Shown here one piece after another: positions 45,017-55,316 of a stretch of DNA of 64,000 nt. The notes below the pieces were generated by a model. The model did not search any database, was not told where the DNA came from, and was given only the letters and a program-made list of their open reading frames with translations. Both the position numbers and the translations under genes were made by a program. Positions within the stretch are counted from its first letter, which is position 1; each line of letters begins with the position of its first letter. The stretch comes from Deltaproteobacteria bacterium (GTDB taxonomy: Bacteria; Desulfobacterota; Desulfobulbia; Desulfobulbales; Desulfocapsaceae). The stretch lies in NCBI GenBank assembly GCA_026388715.1, contig JAPLJF010000018.1, positions 21,033 to 85,032 of the forward strand, in the 5' to 3' direction.

Positions 45017-47551
45017 CTAGGGGAACTGGGTAACATCGACCGGTTTCCTGGCCACAGCGTTAAGAACGAGCCTTTTGATCATCGCAACCTTTACTGCGTC
45101 GTTCACGCCAAGGCACGCGACCATGGCATAAATAAATATCATAAGTGTCTGCCACCAAGGCAAAGGCATGAGTCCAGGGAGACCCACGAACGTCAGGATA
45201 GTGCCCGTGAGTACGTCAGCCGTGAGTGCTGCCAGAAAGGTCTTGCTGGGCATCGTCGTCCAGAACCAGCGACGCTCCCGCGCAGAGACGATGGAGAATG
45301 CAGCAAAGTAGAGCAGTGTCTGGAAACTGAAGGTGTAGAGGGCATTATCATTGGTCGCCAAACCGAAATGCGACCAACCGATCCACAAGAGAAGGAGCGT
45401 TTCAGCCACCATCGCGACACCCAGCACCACGGACACGGTAATGAAGCCGCCAATGTTCCATGTTTCCGGCGTCCTCGATGGCCGAACATTGTCGGTTGCC
45501 AAGGAGATCTTGGCGAAGTCCGTCATGAAGACCAGCAGCAGCATCGCAAAGGCGGAGACGACGAACTTCCCGGTCACCACGAAGGCGATGGCAACGAAAG
45601 CCGCCTTCAGGATCGTCCGGCTGATCTTGTTGATGACCCAGGTCAGGATACGCTGGTAGATCGTCCGCCCCTGCTCGACCAATGTCACGATGTTGGTCAG
45701 GCCCGGTTCGGTCAGGACGACGCTGGCGGCACCTTTGGCGACGTCGGTCGCAGAGCTGACGGCGATACCTACTTCGGCCTGGCGGAGAGCGGGCGCATCG
45801 TTGACACCATCGCCCGTCATACCGGTCACGTGGCCCGTGGCCTGTAGATGCTGCACCACGATGTATTTATCCTCCGGATACACTTCGGCGAAACCATCCG
45901 CGCCCGCCAACAGATCAACCGCCTCGTTGCCGGTCTGAGCGCCGGCCGTCTTCAGATCCGCCACACGCCGGATATTGGACAACCCGACTCCCTGGCCGAT
46001 TTCACGCGCCACCGCCAGCGCGTCGCCGGTGAGCATCTTCACCGCAACGCCGAGGTCATGGAGTGTGGCGATGAGTTGCCTGGCATCCGGCCGCGGAGGA
46101 TCATACAAGGACACCAATCCGAGCAAGGACGGTGTTCCACTCTCAGGACCGCGCGCCACCGCCAGCGTCCGATAGCCCTTTGCGGCCGACTCACTCACCC
46201 GCGCCTCCAGCACCTCGATTGCCGGGGGCTGGAGCCCGCAGGCCTCGGCGACGGTGCGCACGGCGCCTTTCATCACGCGCAGCCGCTGTCCGTTCTGTTC
46301 GACCACGGCTTCAGTCCGCCGGTTTTTCGCATCAAACGGCGCAAAGGAGACGGGTACGACCCTGGGAAACTTGTCGAGGATGTGCCGTTCCTCTGCCGCC
46401 GCCAGGAACGCGAGGTCGATCGGATCCTGGTTGGCTTCTTGAGACGCCAGCGCGCCGGCAAACAGTACGTCAGCTTCCGTTGCCTGCTCCAGCGGAATCA
46501 CGCCGGTAACGGCAAGCTGATTCATCGTAATCGTGCCCGTCTTGTCCACGCAGAGCACGTCCATGGTCGCAGCGTCCTCGGCAGCGCTAAGGCGCGTTAC
46601 CAGCACACCTCGCTTCGCCAGCTCCTTCGACCCGACGGCCATGCTGACCGTAAACATGACGGGGAGAGCGACCGGCACCGCACTCATCAACAGGACGAGC
46701 ATGAGCGGGACCATCTCGAGGAGCGGCACGCCGCGGATCAGCGACAACACGAACACCACAGCCAGCAGCGCGCTGACGATGACAAAGAGCCAGCGGACGA
46801 CCTTCGCCACCACCGCTTCGATGTGAAGCTTCGGACGCGCCTCCTGCACGAGTTCCGTGGTGCGGCCAAAGTAGGTCTTCGCCCCAGTCAGCATAACCAC
46901 GCCATTGCCCTCGCCCCGGCGGACGACGGACCCCGACGAAAGCACATCGCCTGCCGCCTTGTCCGCGTCCTTGGACTCGCCGGTAAGGGCCGACTGGTCG
47001 ACGCTCAGTGCTCCGGTCAGGAGTTTCACATCCGCCGGGATGATGTCGCCGGATCGCACGCGAACGATATCGCCGGGGACCAGGTCCCGGGCAGGGATGA
47101 TCTGCCAGTTCGAATCGCGCCGGACGCGCGCACTGACCTGCAAGCGTCGCCGCAGTGCCTCGACGACACCGGCGGCTCGGCGCTCCTGCATAAAGCCCAA
47201 TACGGCGTTGATAACCAGCAGCGCGCCCACCACAACGAGGTCTGAGTATTTTCCGAGGGCCACCGACAGAACCATGATCAGTTCGAGCATCCATGCCGAG
47301 ATTCCCCAGAATTTCCCGAGGAACTTGAGTACCGGGTGCCTTTTTTGTTCGGCCACTTCGTTGTAGCCATGCTCCTTCCGGCGGACATCCACCTCCGCAT
47401 GCGTGAGCCCGATGTCGGGGTTGATATGGAGCGCCGCGAGCGTATCGGGAACGGACACGAAGGCGATGTCGGGGGGCTTGGCATTTGCCGGCTTTACAGG
47501 CACCGGTGCGTCTTCGGGTTTATTCCGGGTCGTTTGCATTGTGAACCTCAT
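45017..47551 (-). CDS. Plasma-membrane proton-efflux P-type ATPase (P3A)
   Basis: An 844 aa P-type ATPase of the H+-pumping P3A group. After an N-terminal cation-ATPase domain come TGESKDADK (actuator), [15 protein letters not shown] (phosphorylation site), [14 protein letters not shown], and [20 protein letters not shown]. Ten hydrophobic segments fit the class; the P3A signature in M5-M6 ([22 protein letters not shown]) carries an acidic residue in the membrane. It probably exports protons to build membrane potential or handle acid. A GGAG-containing leader precedes the ATG. Confidence 0.9.
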   Translation of the reverse strand: MRFTMQTTRNKPEDAPVPVKPANAKPPDIAFVSVPDTLAALHINPDIGLTHAEVDVRRKEHGYNEVAEQKRHPVLKFLGKFWGISAWMLELIMVLSVALGKYSDLVVVGALLVINAVLGFMQERRAAGVVEALRRRLQVSARVRRDSNWQIIPARDLVPGDIVRVRSGDIIPADVKLLTGALSVDQSALTGESKDADKAAGDVLSSGSVVRRGEGNGVVMLTGAKTYFGRTTELVQEARPKLHIEAVVAKVVRWLFVIVSALLAVVFVLSLIRGVPLLEMVPLMLVLLMSAVPVALPVMFTVSMAVGSKELAKRGVLVTRLSAAEDAATMDVLCVDKTGTITMNQLAVTGVIPLEQATEADVLFAGALASQEANQDPIDLAFLAAAEERHILDKFPRVVPVSFAPFDAKNRRTEAVVEQNGQRLRVMKGAVRTVAEACGLQPPAIEVLEARVSESAAKGYRTLAVARGPESGTPSLLGLVSLYDPPRPDARQLIATLHDLGVAVKMLTGDALAVAREIGQGVGLSNIRRVADLKTAGAQTGNEAVDLLAGADGFAEVYPEDKYIVVQHLQATGHVTGMTGDGVNDAPALRQAEVGIAVSSATDVAKGAASVVLTEPGLTNIVTLVEQGRTIYQRILTWVINKISRTILKAAFVAIAFVVTGKFVVSAFAMLLLVFMTDFAKISLATDNVRPSRTPETWNIGGFITVSVVLGVAMVAETLLLLWIGWSHFGLATNDNALYTFSFQTLLYFAAFSIVSARERRWFWTTMPSKTFLAALTADVLTGTILTFVGLPGLMPLPWWQTLMIFIYAMVACLGVNDAVKVAMIKRLVLNAVARKPVDVTQFP

Positions 47552-47578
47552 CTCCGGCGCTTAAGCCGTTTACATCGT

Positions 47579-47790
47579 TTACGCCGGTTGGCCGGCGTTT
47601 GCCGCACCCCATTTCCAGTTGCGGATTTCCCGCATGTCTTGGCCGTGCTTGTCAATATACTGCTTGTGCTCGACAAGTTTGCCCTGAAGCTGCTGCTTCA
47701 GGGTTATACCCTTATCGCCGGTCTGCAGCAGGCGGTCAATGGTATCCATCACAAAATAGAAGCGATCCAGATCATTTAAGACCGTCATGT
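47579..47790 (-). pseudogene. C-terminal fragment of phosphoketolase
   Basis: The minus-strand frame [46 protein letters not shown] corresponds to the last 70 residues of xylulose-5-phosphate/fructose-6-phosphate phosphoketolase. It aligns with the end of the larger copy at 62943-64000 but is clearly diverged from it. The N-terminal 700 residues are missing and a SpoIIAA-like fragment directly abuts it. Confidence 0.85.
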
Positions 47791-47913
47791 TAAACACAGC
47801 ACGCGCAACTTTCCGTATTGCCGGACGAGTCGTTCAAACTCGGGCACAAAGTGTTCATAATCCATTTTTACAACTTCACGCTGACATACACGGCGAAATC
47901 GTTTATCACCCAT
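47785..47913 (-). pseudogene. N-terminal fragment of a SpoIIAA/STAS-like protein
   Basis: ATG 47913 opens 42 codons ending at TGA 47785: [20 protein letters not shown] then HFVPEFERLVRQYGKLRVL. The DYExFVPExERLIxxxGKxRVL pattern is that of SpoIIAA-like (STAS/SEC14-like) proteins of about 120 residues. The frame runs out just where the phosphoketolase fragment begins, so the two are joined by a deletion. Confidence 0.65.
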
Positions 47914-49552
47914 GCGACAGCTCCTTGGATCTCCTGTAGCGTTGGATCAGGGTGTTGGTTGAGCTATCGTGCTTGAGTTGGCCCTCGGCCCCGGTCTCAA
48001 GCTCGGAGATGATGCGCACGGCAAGCGCCTTCCCCAATTCCACCCCCCACTGATCAAAAGAGTCAATACCCCAAATGGCGCCTTGAATAAAAACGCTGTG
48101 TTCGTACAATGCGACGAGCTTCCCCAGCGCCTCCGGAGTCAACCGTTCCAGAAGGATCGTGCTGGATGGACGGTTGCCCTCGAAGGTTCGATGCGGCACC
48201 AGCCCTGCCGGTGTGCCCTCGGCCTGGACCTCCTGCGGCGTTTTGCCAAAGGCCAGCGCCTCTGCCTGGGCAAATACGTTGGCCAGGAGCAGGTCGTGGT
48301 GACGGCCGAGAGGGTTCAGCGGCTGAATAAACCCGATGAAGTCGCAGGGGATGAGCTTGGTCCCCTGATGAATCAGTTGGTAGAAGGAATGCTGGCCATT
48401 GGTCCCCGGCTCCCCCCAGTAGATCGGCCCGGTTTGGTAGTCAATCTCGCTCCCATCGAGGGTGACGTGCTTGCCGTTGCTCTCCATGGTCAACTGCTGG
48501 AGGTAAGCCGGGAAGCGCTTCAGGTATTGCTCATAGGGAAGAACCGCCACGGTCTGCGTCCCGAAGAAGTTGTTGTACCAGAGGCCCAAAAGCCCCATGA
48601 GTACCGGCAAATTGCGCTCGAAAGGGGCCGTACGGAAATGCTCGTCCATCTGGTGGAACCCGTCGAGCATGGCGCGGAACTCTTCGGGGCCAATGGCGAT
48701 CATCGTCGAGAGGCCGATCGCCGAATCCAGGGAGTAGCGGCCGCCGACCCAATCCCAAAACTCGAACATATTGGCGGTGTCGATGCCGAACCTGGCCACT
48801 TCCCCGGCGTTGGTCGAGACCGCGACGAAATGACTGGCAACAGCAGCGGAATCCTGCAAAGTCTTGAGGGCCCAATCTCGGGCCGTGTGCGCGTTGGTCA
48901 TCGTCTCAAGAGTCGTAAAGGTCTTCGACGAAATGATGAACAGCGTCTCCTCGGCGTCAAGGTCGCGGGTGGCCTCGGCAAAGTCGGTGCCGTCAATGTT
49001 GGAGACAAAGCGGAAGGTCAGGTCGCGCCGGCTGTAATGACGCAACGCCTCATACGCCATCACCGGCCCCAGATCAGATCCACCAATACCGATATTAATG
49101 ACGTTGCGAATCGGCTTGCCGGTGTACCCCTTCCACTCCCCGCTGCGCACCCGGGAGGAGAAGTCGGCCATCTTGTCGAGCACGGCATGGACCTGGGGCA
49201 CGACGTCTTTGCCGTCCACAACAATGGCTTGTCCTTTGGGGGCGCGCAGGGCCACGTGCAGGACGGCCCGCTTCTCGGTGCCGTTAATCTTCTCTCCCCG
49301 GAACATGGCATCGATGCGAGCCCGCAGACCGGACTCCTCCGCCAATTGTAAAAGGAGCCTGAGGGTCTCGTCGGTGATGCGGTGCTTCGAATAGTCAAAG
49401 TAGATGCCGACGGCCTCAGCGGTCATGCGCTCACCGCGCGTTGGATCATCCGCGAAGAGCCTCCGAAGATGCAACTCCCGGACTTTCGGGTAATGAGCTT
49501 CAAGGGCCTGCCATGACACAAGTTTAGTAAGTTGCGGGATAATTGTTTTCAT
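47906..49552 (-). CDS. pgi: Glucose-6-phosphate isomerase
   Basis: Interconverts glucose 6-phosphate and fructose 6-phosphate, 548 aa as in the E. coli-type enzyme. [51 protein letters not shown] (active-site region) and [20 protein letters not shown] are characteristic. ATG 49552 with AAGGAA is chosen over an 11-codon longer frame. It supplies fructose 6-phosphate, a phosphoketolase substrate, in keeping with neighbouring genes. Confidence 0.96.
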   Translation of the reverse strand: MKTIIPQLTKLVSWQALEAHYPKVRELHLRRLFADDPTRGERMTAEAVGIYFDYSKHRITDETLRLLLQLAEESGLRARIDAMFRGEKINGTEKRAVLHVALRAPKGQAIVVDGKDVVPQVHAVLDKMADFSSRVRSGEWKGYTGKPIRNVINIGIGGSDLGPVMAYEALRHYSRRDLTFRFVSNIDGTDFAEATRDLDAEETLFIISSKTFTTLETMTNAHTARDWALKTLQDSAAVASHFVAVSTNAGEVARFGIDTANMFEFWDWVGGRYSLDSAIGLSTMIAIGPEEFRAMLDGFHQMDEHFRTAPFERNLPVLMGLLGLWYNNFFGTQTVAVLPYEQYLKRFPAYLQQLTMESNGKHVTLDGSEIDYQTGPIYWGEPGTNGQHSFYQLIHQGTKLIPCDFIGFIQPLNPLGRHHDLLLANVFAQAEALAFGKTPQEVQAEGTPAGLVPHRTFEGNRPSSTILLERLTPEALGKLVALYEHSVFIQGAIWGIDSFDQWGVELGKALAVRIISELETGAEGQLKHDSSTNTLIQRYRRSKELSHG

Positions 49553-49638
49553 GCTTATTTCCTTTCTCTTGCGGAAGCCATTCACGGCAGCGGCAGTGAT
49601 CGTTCCCCTATCTCTTGTCTTCGCTGCGTGTCTTTCAG

Positions 49639-49828
49639 TTAGTTTTCCAGAACTGTCACTTTACCCAAGCGAGCGCATCACCAAGCACACACCAGCCATA
49701 AAGGCTGCACCTTGGTCATGGCGCGTCATGACCAAGCGGATAGAAGAGCCGAGCAAGGCGTCGAGCAGATCCATGTTTTCCTTGCCCTGTTCACCAAAAA
49801 TATATTCAACACCTTCGTCTCCACTCAT
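49639..49828 (-). pseudogene. Acetolactate-synthase N-terminus fused to rpiB C-terminus (remnant)
   Basis: ATG 49828 starts 55 codons resembling the N-terminus of acetolactate synthase/TPP enzymes: GVEYIFGEQGKENMDLLDAL, LGSSIRLVMTRHDQGAAFMA. At about 49695 homology ends. In another frame the DNA then encodes CVLGDALAW, and in a third [13 protein letters not shown] (stop at 49639), both pieces of the RpiB C-terminus (compare VLGDALAWDL and DKVKALEN in the intact rpiB at 56822). Two broken genes are thus spliced together. Confidence 0.7.
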
Positions 49829-49899
49829 TTTACAATGAGTTCACTAACTTTCATAGTCGTGTCACAGGATAATTATGTTCAACACAACTCCGAGATAAA

Positions 49900-49936
49900 A
49901 AAATATTCTGCGTATTTTTGCAGAATATTTTTTTAT
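49900..49936. terminator. AT-rich terminator hairpin
   Basis: AAATATTCTGC (49901-49911) pairs with GCAGAATATTT (49920-49930), followed by TTTTTATT and preceded by AAAAA. It lies 40-75 bases past the end of the copper ATPase gene and suits both strands. Confidence 0.8.
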
Positions 49937-49974
49937 TAAAGTACTTTTGCTGCTCAACTGGATTAGAAGTTACT

Positions 49975-52515
49975 TTAGATTTTTACTTTTCGCAGCCTTA
50001 AGGCATTGCTGATGACTGAAACCGAACTTAAACTCATGGCGGCGCCGGCAATGATGGGGCTGAGCAACAAGCCAAAAAACGGGTAAAGCGCCCCGGCCGC
50101 CACCGGAATTCCCAGCGCGTTGTAAAAAAAGGCGAAAATCAAGTTCTGCCGAATATTCCACATGGTGGCGCGACTGAGCTTGATGGCCTTGGCAATGCCG
50201 CGCAGGTCACCTTTCACCAGGGTAATGCCGGCGCTTTGCATGGCCACGTCAGTGCCGGTGCCCATGGCAATGCCGACTTCAGCCGCGCTCAAGGCCGGTG
50301 CATCGTTAATGCCGTCGCCGGCCATGGCCACATGGCCGCCTGCTGCGGTCAGCTTCTTAATATAAGCGACTTTACCGGCCGGTTCGATTTCCGCCTCCAC
50401 TGCGTCAAGGCCCAGTTGCTTGGCCACTGCCGCGGCGGTGCGTTGGTTGTCACCGGTGAGCATAACGATCTGCAAGCCGAGGGCGTGGAGTTCGACGATG
50501 GCCTCGGCAGTGGAGGCCTTGATCGGGTCATCTACCGAGAGGATTCCCGCCGGTTTGCCGTCGATGGCGACGTACATCACGGTCTTGCCCTCTTCCTGCA
50601 GTTTCATGGCCGAGGCCTCCAGCGTCTCCAGGCCGGTTATTTTTTCGTTCCGCAAAAAATCCGGTTTCCCGATCAGCGCCGCCCGCCCGCCGACGGTGCC
50701 GAAAACCCCGCCCGCCGTCACCGAGCGAAAGTCTTTTACATCCTCTAAATCAACCCCTTGTTCTTTATCTTTAGCGCCCTGCACAATTGCGGCGGCCAGC
50801 GGGTGTTCGCTGTTCTGCTCCAGTGAGGCGGCGATATGCAGGAACTCCTTGGCGTCAAATCCGTCAGCCGGCAGGACATCCATGAGCTTTGGTTTGCCCT
50901 CGGTGAGGGTGCCCGTCTTGTCCACGACCAGGGTGGTGACTTTCTCCAGCCGTTCCAGCGCCTCGGCATTTTTCACCAGCACGCCTTCCTGGGCGCCGCG
51001 TCCGACCCCGACCATGATCGACATGGGCGTGGCCAGGCCCAAAGCACACGGGCAGGCGATGATGAGAACCGCGACCGCGTTGACAATGGCGTGGGCGAGC
51101 CTGGGCTCGGGCCCCAGCCACATCCAGAGCCCGAAGGTGATCACCGCAACCGCCACTACCAAGGGTACGAAGATGCCGGCGACCTGGTCGGCGAGACCCT
51201 GAATGGGCGCCCGGCTGCGTTGGGCCTCGACAACCATGTTGACGATCTGCCCGAGCAGGGTGTCGTTACCGACCCGCTCGGCCCGCATGACAAAACTGCC
51301 GGAACCATTGACGGTGCCGCCGGTCACCTTGTCGCCGACGCCCTTTTCCACCGGCAGGGGTTCGCCGGTGACCATCGACTCTTCGACGCTGGAATGACCT
51401 TCAACCACCTCGCCATCAACGGGCACCTTGTCACCGGGAACCACGCGCAACCAGTCGCCGACCTGAACCTGTTCGAGCGGGACTTCCTTGTCGCCCCCAG
51501 GTGAAACCTGGCGCGCCGTGGGCGGGGCCAGGTTCAGTAACGCCTTGATGGCACTGCCCGTGCGGCTGCGGGCCCGGAGTTCGAGCACCTGACCGAGCAG
51601 CACCAGCACCACGATTACCGCCGCCGCCTCGAAGTAGATGTCGATCATGCCCCCATGCCGCATAGTGGCAGGGAATATATCCGGCAGGAGCATCCCCACG
51701 GCGCTGAACAGATAGGCGGCGCTGACGCCCATGGAAATCAGCGTGAACATGTTCAGGTGTCGCGTCATCAGAGAGCGCCATCCCCGTTGAAAAAATGGCC
51801 AGCCCGCCCACCAAACCACGGGGGTGGTGAGGGCAAATTGCAGCCAGCGCGAGACAGAGCCGGCCACCCAGGACTGCTTTCCCACTCCCGGGAGCAGGTG
51901 GGACATGGCCAGGAGAAAGACCGGCAGGGCCAGGCCGCCGCCGATCCAGAAACGGTTCGTCATGTCCTGTAGCTCGGCGTTCTCCTCATCACCCGTACCC
52001 GCGGTCCCCGTCTTCAGTTCCAGCGCCATGCCGCACTTGGGGCAAACGCCGGGCTGGTCCTGCTCCACTTCGGGGTGCATGGGGCAGGTGTAAACCGGTT
52101 TCGAGCCCGCGGCGGGTGGATGAAACTCACAGGCTTCGCAAGGAACTTCCTCTGGTTTTGCTGTGTTCTCCGCGTGACCCGTACTCTCGATTCCCGGCTT
52201 CAGTTCCAGCGCCATGCCACACTTGGGGCAGACACCGGGCTGGTCCTGTTCCACTTCGGGGTGCATCGGACAGGTGTAAATGGGTTTGGCCGCAGGGGAG
52301 CCACCCTTGGTTGGCGAAGGTTTGTCGGTGTCAGGTATGGGGGAAAGAGAATCGTTGTCATCGCCGGAAATTTCCTCTGTTTTTGCTGCTGCCGGTTCTG
52401 ACAGGAACTTTTGGCGACAGTCGTCACTGCAAAAGTAGATGGTCTGGCCATCACGCTCGGCAGAGAGCGCCGAGGCTTCGTCCACCGTCATGCCGCAGAT
52501 GGGGTCGATTGCCAT
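49975..52515 (-). CDS. copA: Copper/heavy-metal P1B-type ATPase with YHS and two zinc-ribbon-like domains
   Basis: An 846 aa P1B efflux ATPase. Residues 1-40 are a YHS domain ([21 protein letters not shown]). Two near-identical metal-binding modules follow at about 79-105 and 141-167 ([20 protein letters not shown]). The core has eight membrane helices, the ion motif [12 protein letters not shown], actuator TGEPLPVE, phosphorylation [20 protein letters not shown] and [20 protein letters not shown] predicts Cu(I)/Ag(I) export. The gene is followed downstream on the same strand by a terminator and preceded by DUF302. Confidence 0.93.
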   Translation of the reverse strand: MAIDPICGMTVDEASALSAERDGQTIYFCSDDCRQKFLSEPAAAKTEEISGDDNDSLSPIPDTDKPSPTKGGSPAAKPIYTCPMHPEVEQDQPGVCPKCGMALELKPGIESTGHAENTAKPEEVPCEACEFHPPAAGSKPVYTCPMHPEVEQDQPGVCPKCGMALELKTGTAGTGDEENAELQDMTNRFWIGGGLALPVFLLAMSHLLPGVGKQSWVAGSVSRWLQFALTTPVVWWAGWPFFQRGWRSLMTRHLNMFTLISMGVSAAYLFSAVGMLLPDIFPATMRHGGMIDIYFEAAAVIVVLVLLGQVLELRARSRTGSAIKALLNLAPPTARQVSPGGDKEVPLEQVQVGDWLRVVPGDKVPVDGEVVEGHSSVEESMVTGEPLPVEKGVGDKVTGGTVNGSGSFVMRAERVGNDTLLGQIVNMVVEAQRSRAPIQGLADQVAGIFVPLVVAVAVITFGLWMWLGPEPRLAHAIVNAVAVLIIACPCALGLATPMSIMVGVGRGAQEGVLVKNAEALERLEKVTTLVVDKTGTLTEGKPKLMDVLPADGFDAKEFLHIAASLEQNSEHPLAAAIVQGAKDKEQGVDLEDVKDFRSVTAGGVFGTVGGRAALIGKPDFLRNEKITGLETLEASAMKLQEEGKTVMYVAIDGKPAGILSVDDPIKASTAEAIVELHALGLQIVMLTGDNQRTAAAVAKQLGLDAVEAEIEPAGKVAYIKKLTAAGGHVAMAGDGINDAPALSAAEVGIAMGTGTDVAMQSAGITLVKGDLRGIAKAIKLSRATMWNIRQNLIFAFFYNALGIPVAAGALYPFFGLLLSPIIAGAAMSLSSVSVISNALRLRKVKI

Positions 52516-52626
52516 ATCATTTCTCCTTTATTGTGAGCCGGTTCGACATGGTTGACCAGCGATCCAGACAAGCCGTACTCGATGATGGTCAGGCAGCGAG
52601 CCATAGGGACGCGCATAGCCTGTCAA

Positions 52627-53013
52627 TCAACCCGCTGCAGCCTCGTTCATGATTTTTACAATCGTGTTTTCCACTTCCCGCGCCACCCCTTCCAGGTGCG
52701 GCGCGTTGAACATCCCCAGAAGCATGGTCGGATTCAAGGTAGCCAAAACGGTTTTGCCGTCTTCCTCGAAAATGGAGATCCGGCAAGGCAGGGCGGTGGA
52801 GAGACTCATATTTGCATCGAGCACCTTCTTGGCTTGTTTTGGCTGACACACCTCGTAGATCAGGCATTCATGGGCAAACTCCACCCCCTTCTTGGCCATG
52901 CTCTCTTTGAGGTTATGAACCTGCATGACGCCAAAGTGATTGGCCTCAACGGCGGTCTGTAGGGCTGCAGCGGTCTCGCTTACCGTTTTGTCAGTGAATA
53001 CTTTGATCAGCAT
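52627..53013 (-). CDS. DUF302 domain protein
   Basis: A 128 aa DUF302 protein. The family has an alpha/beta fold and often accompanies heavy-metal or sulfur-oxidation genes; no function is established. Visible text is NHFGVMQVHNLKESMAKKGV, ECLIYEVCQPKQAKKVL (conserved cysteine) and LPCRISIFEEDGKTVLATL. A GGGAGGAAAA Shine-Dalgarno precedes ATG 53013. It lies between the copper ATPase and a tiny membrane protein on the same strand. Confidence 0.88.
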   Translation of the reverse strand: MLIKVFTDKTVSETAAALQTAVEANHFGVMQVHNLKESMAKKGVEFAHECLIYEVCQPKQAKKVLDANMSLSTALPCRISIFEEDGKTVLATLNPTMLLGMFNAPHLEGVAREVENTIVKIMNEAAAG

Positions 53014-53067
53014 AATTTTCCTCCCATGGTTAACAGTTCACTTCAAAGGCGGGCGGTAACGGTGTTG

Positions 53068-53202
53068 TTATTTTTTGGATACTTTGACAATCAAGACGAC
53101 CAGCAGGACCACCACCAGTACGCCGATCACCGTCCAAAGGCCAATTCCTCCGCCCATCCCTCCATTCATCCAACCATTCGACCAACCGCCCATATGATTC
53201 AT
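53068..53202 (-). CDS. Small single-span membrane protein (44 aa)
   Basis: A short gene: ATG 53202, with AAAGGAG 8 bases upstream, to TAA 53068. The product starts MNHMGGWSNGWMNGGMGGG, is Met/Gly/Trp-rich, and continues with one transmembrane helix (IGVLVVVLLVVLIVKV) and a basic end. The Met-rich head could bind Cu(I), in keeping with the adjacent copper ATPase, but that is inference. A decayed copy of the same head is found at 55145-55207. Confidence 0.75.
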   Translation of the reverse strand: MNHMGGWSNGWMNGGMGGGIGLWTVIGVLVVVLLVVLIVKVSKK

Positions 53203-53291
53203 CACCAAGCTCCTTTTAGTTGCGTAGCGACCAGCCTACCATCCGGCAATCCGGATGGTAGGCTGGAGCCTAGGTTCTTACCCGGAAGACT

Positions 53292-54656
53292 CTAAAACAT
53301 CATCCAAACAAGGAGGTATAAAGTATTGTTGTCTGTGGCATCTCTTCCAAACCCGTCATAGTTTGATTTCGCGCCATTGAATTTGTCATAGAGTGTATAT
53401 TGCAGGGAAAACTTGTATTTTGTCATCAACACGTAATCCAATTCTAAAATGAAGCCGTTGCTATCGGGGCTTCCGTTTCTGCTTCCGCCAATCTGGTCTG
53501 GCGCATAAAGAAGGGCATCCATATCGCCGGTGGTTGAAAAATAGGCTAGTGCCCCGCCTATATCTCCATATGAACTTCTATAGTAGTATTTACCGTTAAC
53601 TTTGAAGGCATCCAGAGAGTTGAATTGGTTGGCCGAAAGTCCCAAATCAAAGCTCGATTCCAGGTCCTGGCGTTCATGTATCAAGCTCGTCTGGAACGTA
53701 AAAAGATGTTGATCGCCGATGATTTGATACTGTGCATCGACTGCGGTATCAGTAAATTTATCGGTGGGCCCACTGCTCCCGCCGCCGGGAAAAATATCGG
53801 CCACCAGACCATAAGTACCAACCTCTATTGACTGTTTGTTCCAATAATGTTGCAACGCCACCCGCCAGTATGGAACCGCGCCGTCCGTCACCGTGTCAGG
53901 ATTTTTGCCCGCACCGAACGGTCGTGTAATGCCATCGTTTGTGGTTCGGTAGACAGTTGCGCCGGCATAGAGCAGATCATTCCAGAAAACGTAAGGACCA
54001 ATACCACCCATCTGACCGGCTAAGGCGCCGTCGATAACGGTACCGACCGCAGGGGTCGGTGCAACAGCTGAAGCCGCATACGGAAACCCCCAAATGGGTG
54101 TGCTGTTCCAAACATCTTCCACGGCAGGAGCGTTATTCAGGCTCAGTCCATAAAGAAGATGTTTGCCCCCGATCAAGATATTGTTTGCGTAGCGGATATC
54201 CGTCAGATCCAATGCGATGTCATTGGCGGTTCCATCATAGGTCAACTGAACAAAAGCACCTGTATGATCGATGATTCGTCCGCCATAGAAAATGCTTGCT
54301 TGCTGGGGTAGGTTTGTTTTATCAATAGCCGAGTCTTCATCGTTGTCAAAGGGCGCGATCCCGTTATTCAAAACACCACCGTTATGATTCAGTGTCGTAT
54401 AAGAAAGTTGCACCATCGCGGACAGTGGTGGCACATACCCTTTAGATTGACTCTTGTTGCTGAAGACATAACCGCCGAGTTTAAAAACGCGCCCAAAAGG
54501 GGTTAACTCCGGGAAAACGGTGTGACACGCGTTACAAGACATCCCCGTCTGGCGTCCAAAGCTGGGTACGGCATGTGCATTATTGGACCATGCTAAAAAG
54601 AAAAGGCATGCCGCAAGGCACCCAAATACTATTTTATTCCGGTAATTCTGGATCAT
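53292..54656 (-). CDS. Monohaem cytochrome-porin fusion (outer membrane)
   Basis: A 454 aa exported protein. After a signal peptide (cleavage near NAHA-VPS) one haem site CNACH occupies residues 41-45 within SFGRQTGMSCNACHTVFPEL and TPFGRVFKLGGY. The remainder is rich in alternating beta strands ending in an aromatic residue (LYLLVWMMF), consistent with an outer-membrane barrel. This architecture recalls Cyc2-type cytochrome-porins that pass electrons across the outer membrane, although it belongs to a distinct, widespread and poorly studied group. A small cytochrome c gene lies 26 bases upstream. Confidence 0.8.
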   Translation of the reverse strand: MIQNYRNKIVFGCLAACLFFLAWSNNAHAVPSFGRQTGMSCNACHTVFPELTPFGRVFKLGGYVFSNKSQSKGYVPPLSAMVQLSYTTLNHNGGVLNNGIAPFDNDEDSAIDKTNLPQQASIFYGGRIIDHTGAFVQLTYDGTANDIALDLTDIRYANNILIGGKHLLYGLSLNNAPAVEDVWNSTPIWGFPYAASAVAPTPAVGTVIDGALAGQMGGIGPYVFWNDLLYAGATVYRTTNDGITRPFGAGKNPDTVTDGAVPYWRVALQHYWNKQSIEVGTYGLVADIFPGGGSSGPTDKFTDTAVDAQYQIIGDQHLFTFQTSLIHERQDLESSFDLGLSANQFNSLDAFKVNGKYYYRSSYGDIGGALAYFSTTGDMDALLYAPDQIGGSRNGSPDSNGFILELDYVLMTKYKFSLQYTLYDKFNGAKSNYDGFGRDATDNNTLYLLVWMMF

Positions 54657-54682
54657 ATCTTCTTCCTCCCTTTTTAAAATAC

Positions 54683-55030
54683 CTATCGTTCCTTTTTGAA
54701 GGCTCCGGACATATAATCAATGACGTCTTTGATCTCGTCGGGTGACAAATCAAAGGCAGGCATCATGCCGCGGCCTTTTTTAATTGTGTCGGTGATAGAA
54801 CTATCCTTGTTTTCTTCCCAGAATCCGGGGCTTTTGAAATTACTTGGTGGAGGATTTAAGGCCGTCGCTGCCGGACCGTTACCCTCCCCTTTTATGCCAT
54901 GGCAAAGGGCACATTTATTTTCATAAATATTTTTCCCCTGCTCGTATTCAGCCCCGGCGGAAGTAACAATTAACAAAAACATTGTTGTCAGGAATACTCC
55001 AACCCCGGTACCTTTCGTCATCTTTCTCAT
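54683..55030 (-). CDS. Small class I cytochrome c
   Basis: A 115 aa periplasmic monohaem cytochrome. Signal peptide residues 1-27 end near GAEY, the haem site is CALCH near residues 40-44 (NKCALCHGIKGEGNGPAA), and the axial methionine is likely in GRGMMPAFD. AAAGGAGG stands 8 bases before ATG 55030. It precedes the cytochrome-porin gene and could be its periplasmic electron partner. Confidence 0.92.
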   Translation of the reverse strand: MRKMTKGTGVGVFLTTMFLLIVTSAGAEYEQGKNIYENKCALCHGIKGEGNGPAATALNPPPSNFKSPGFWEENKDSSITDTIKKGRGMMPAFDLSPDEIKDVIDYMSGAFKKER

Positions 55031-55144
55031 GAGTGAACCCTCCTTTGCATTAGCAGTGCATTGTTGATATGTTTATCCACCATACCCAAACCGAATGGAA
55101 AAACATCGGGACTATCTACCATTATCAACATCTCCGAAGCCTTT

Positions 55145-55207
55145 TCACTGACAATTGGCACTGCACGAACCAATCCAGCCATTCGGCCAACCGGCCATAT
55201 GATCCAT
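55145..55207 (-). pseudogene. Decayed copy of the small Met/Gly membrane protein
   Basis: Twenty codons from ATG 55207 read MDHMAGWPNGWIGS and then lose homology before a stop at 55145. This matches MNHMGGWSNGWMNG of the intact 44 aa protein at 53068-53202; the transmembrane part is missing. The rest of 55031-55316 shows nothing else I recognise. Confidence 0.55.
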
Positions 55208-55316
55208 CAGAATAAGCCCCTTTCATTCTGAATTGTGTGAAGTTTTTTGATCAGCCCCCAGCCGAAAGGACAGATCCCTCATGCTCGGCCTGCATTAGTG
55301 GTAGCTCACCATAATG

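Noticed and set aside
45848..47245. 465-codon plus-strand open frame
   Set aside because: It lies opposite the proton ATPase in a GC-rich gene and is His/Arg-rich shadow sequence.
47969..49351. 460-codon plus-strand open frame
   Set aside because: Antisense to pgi, which is unambiguous.
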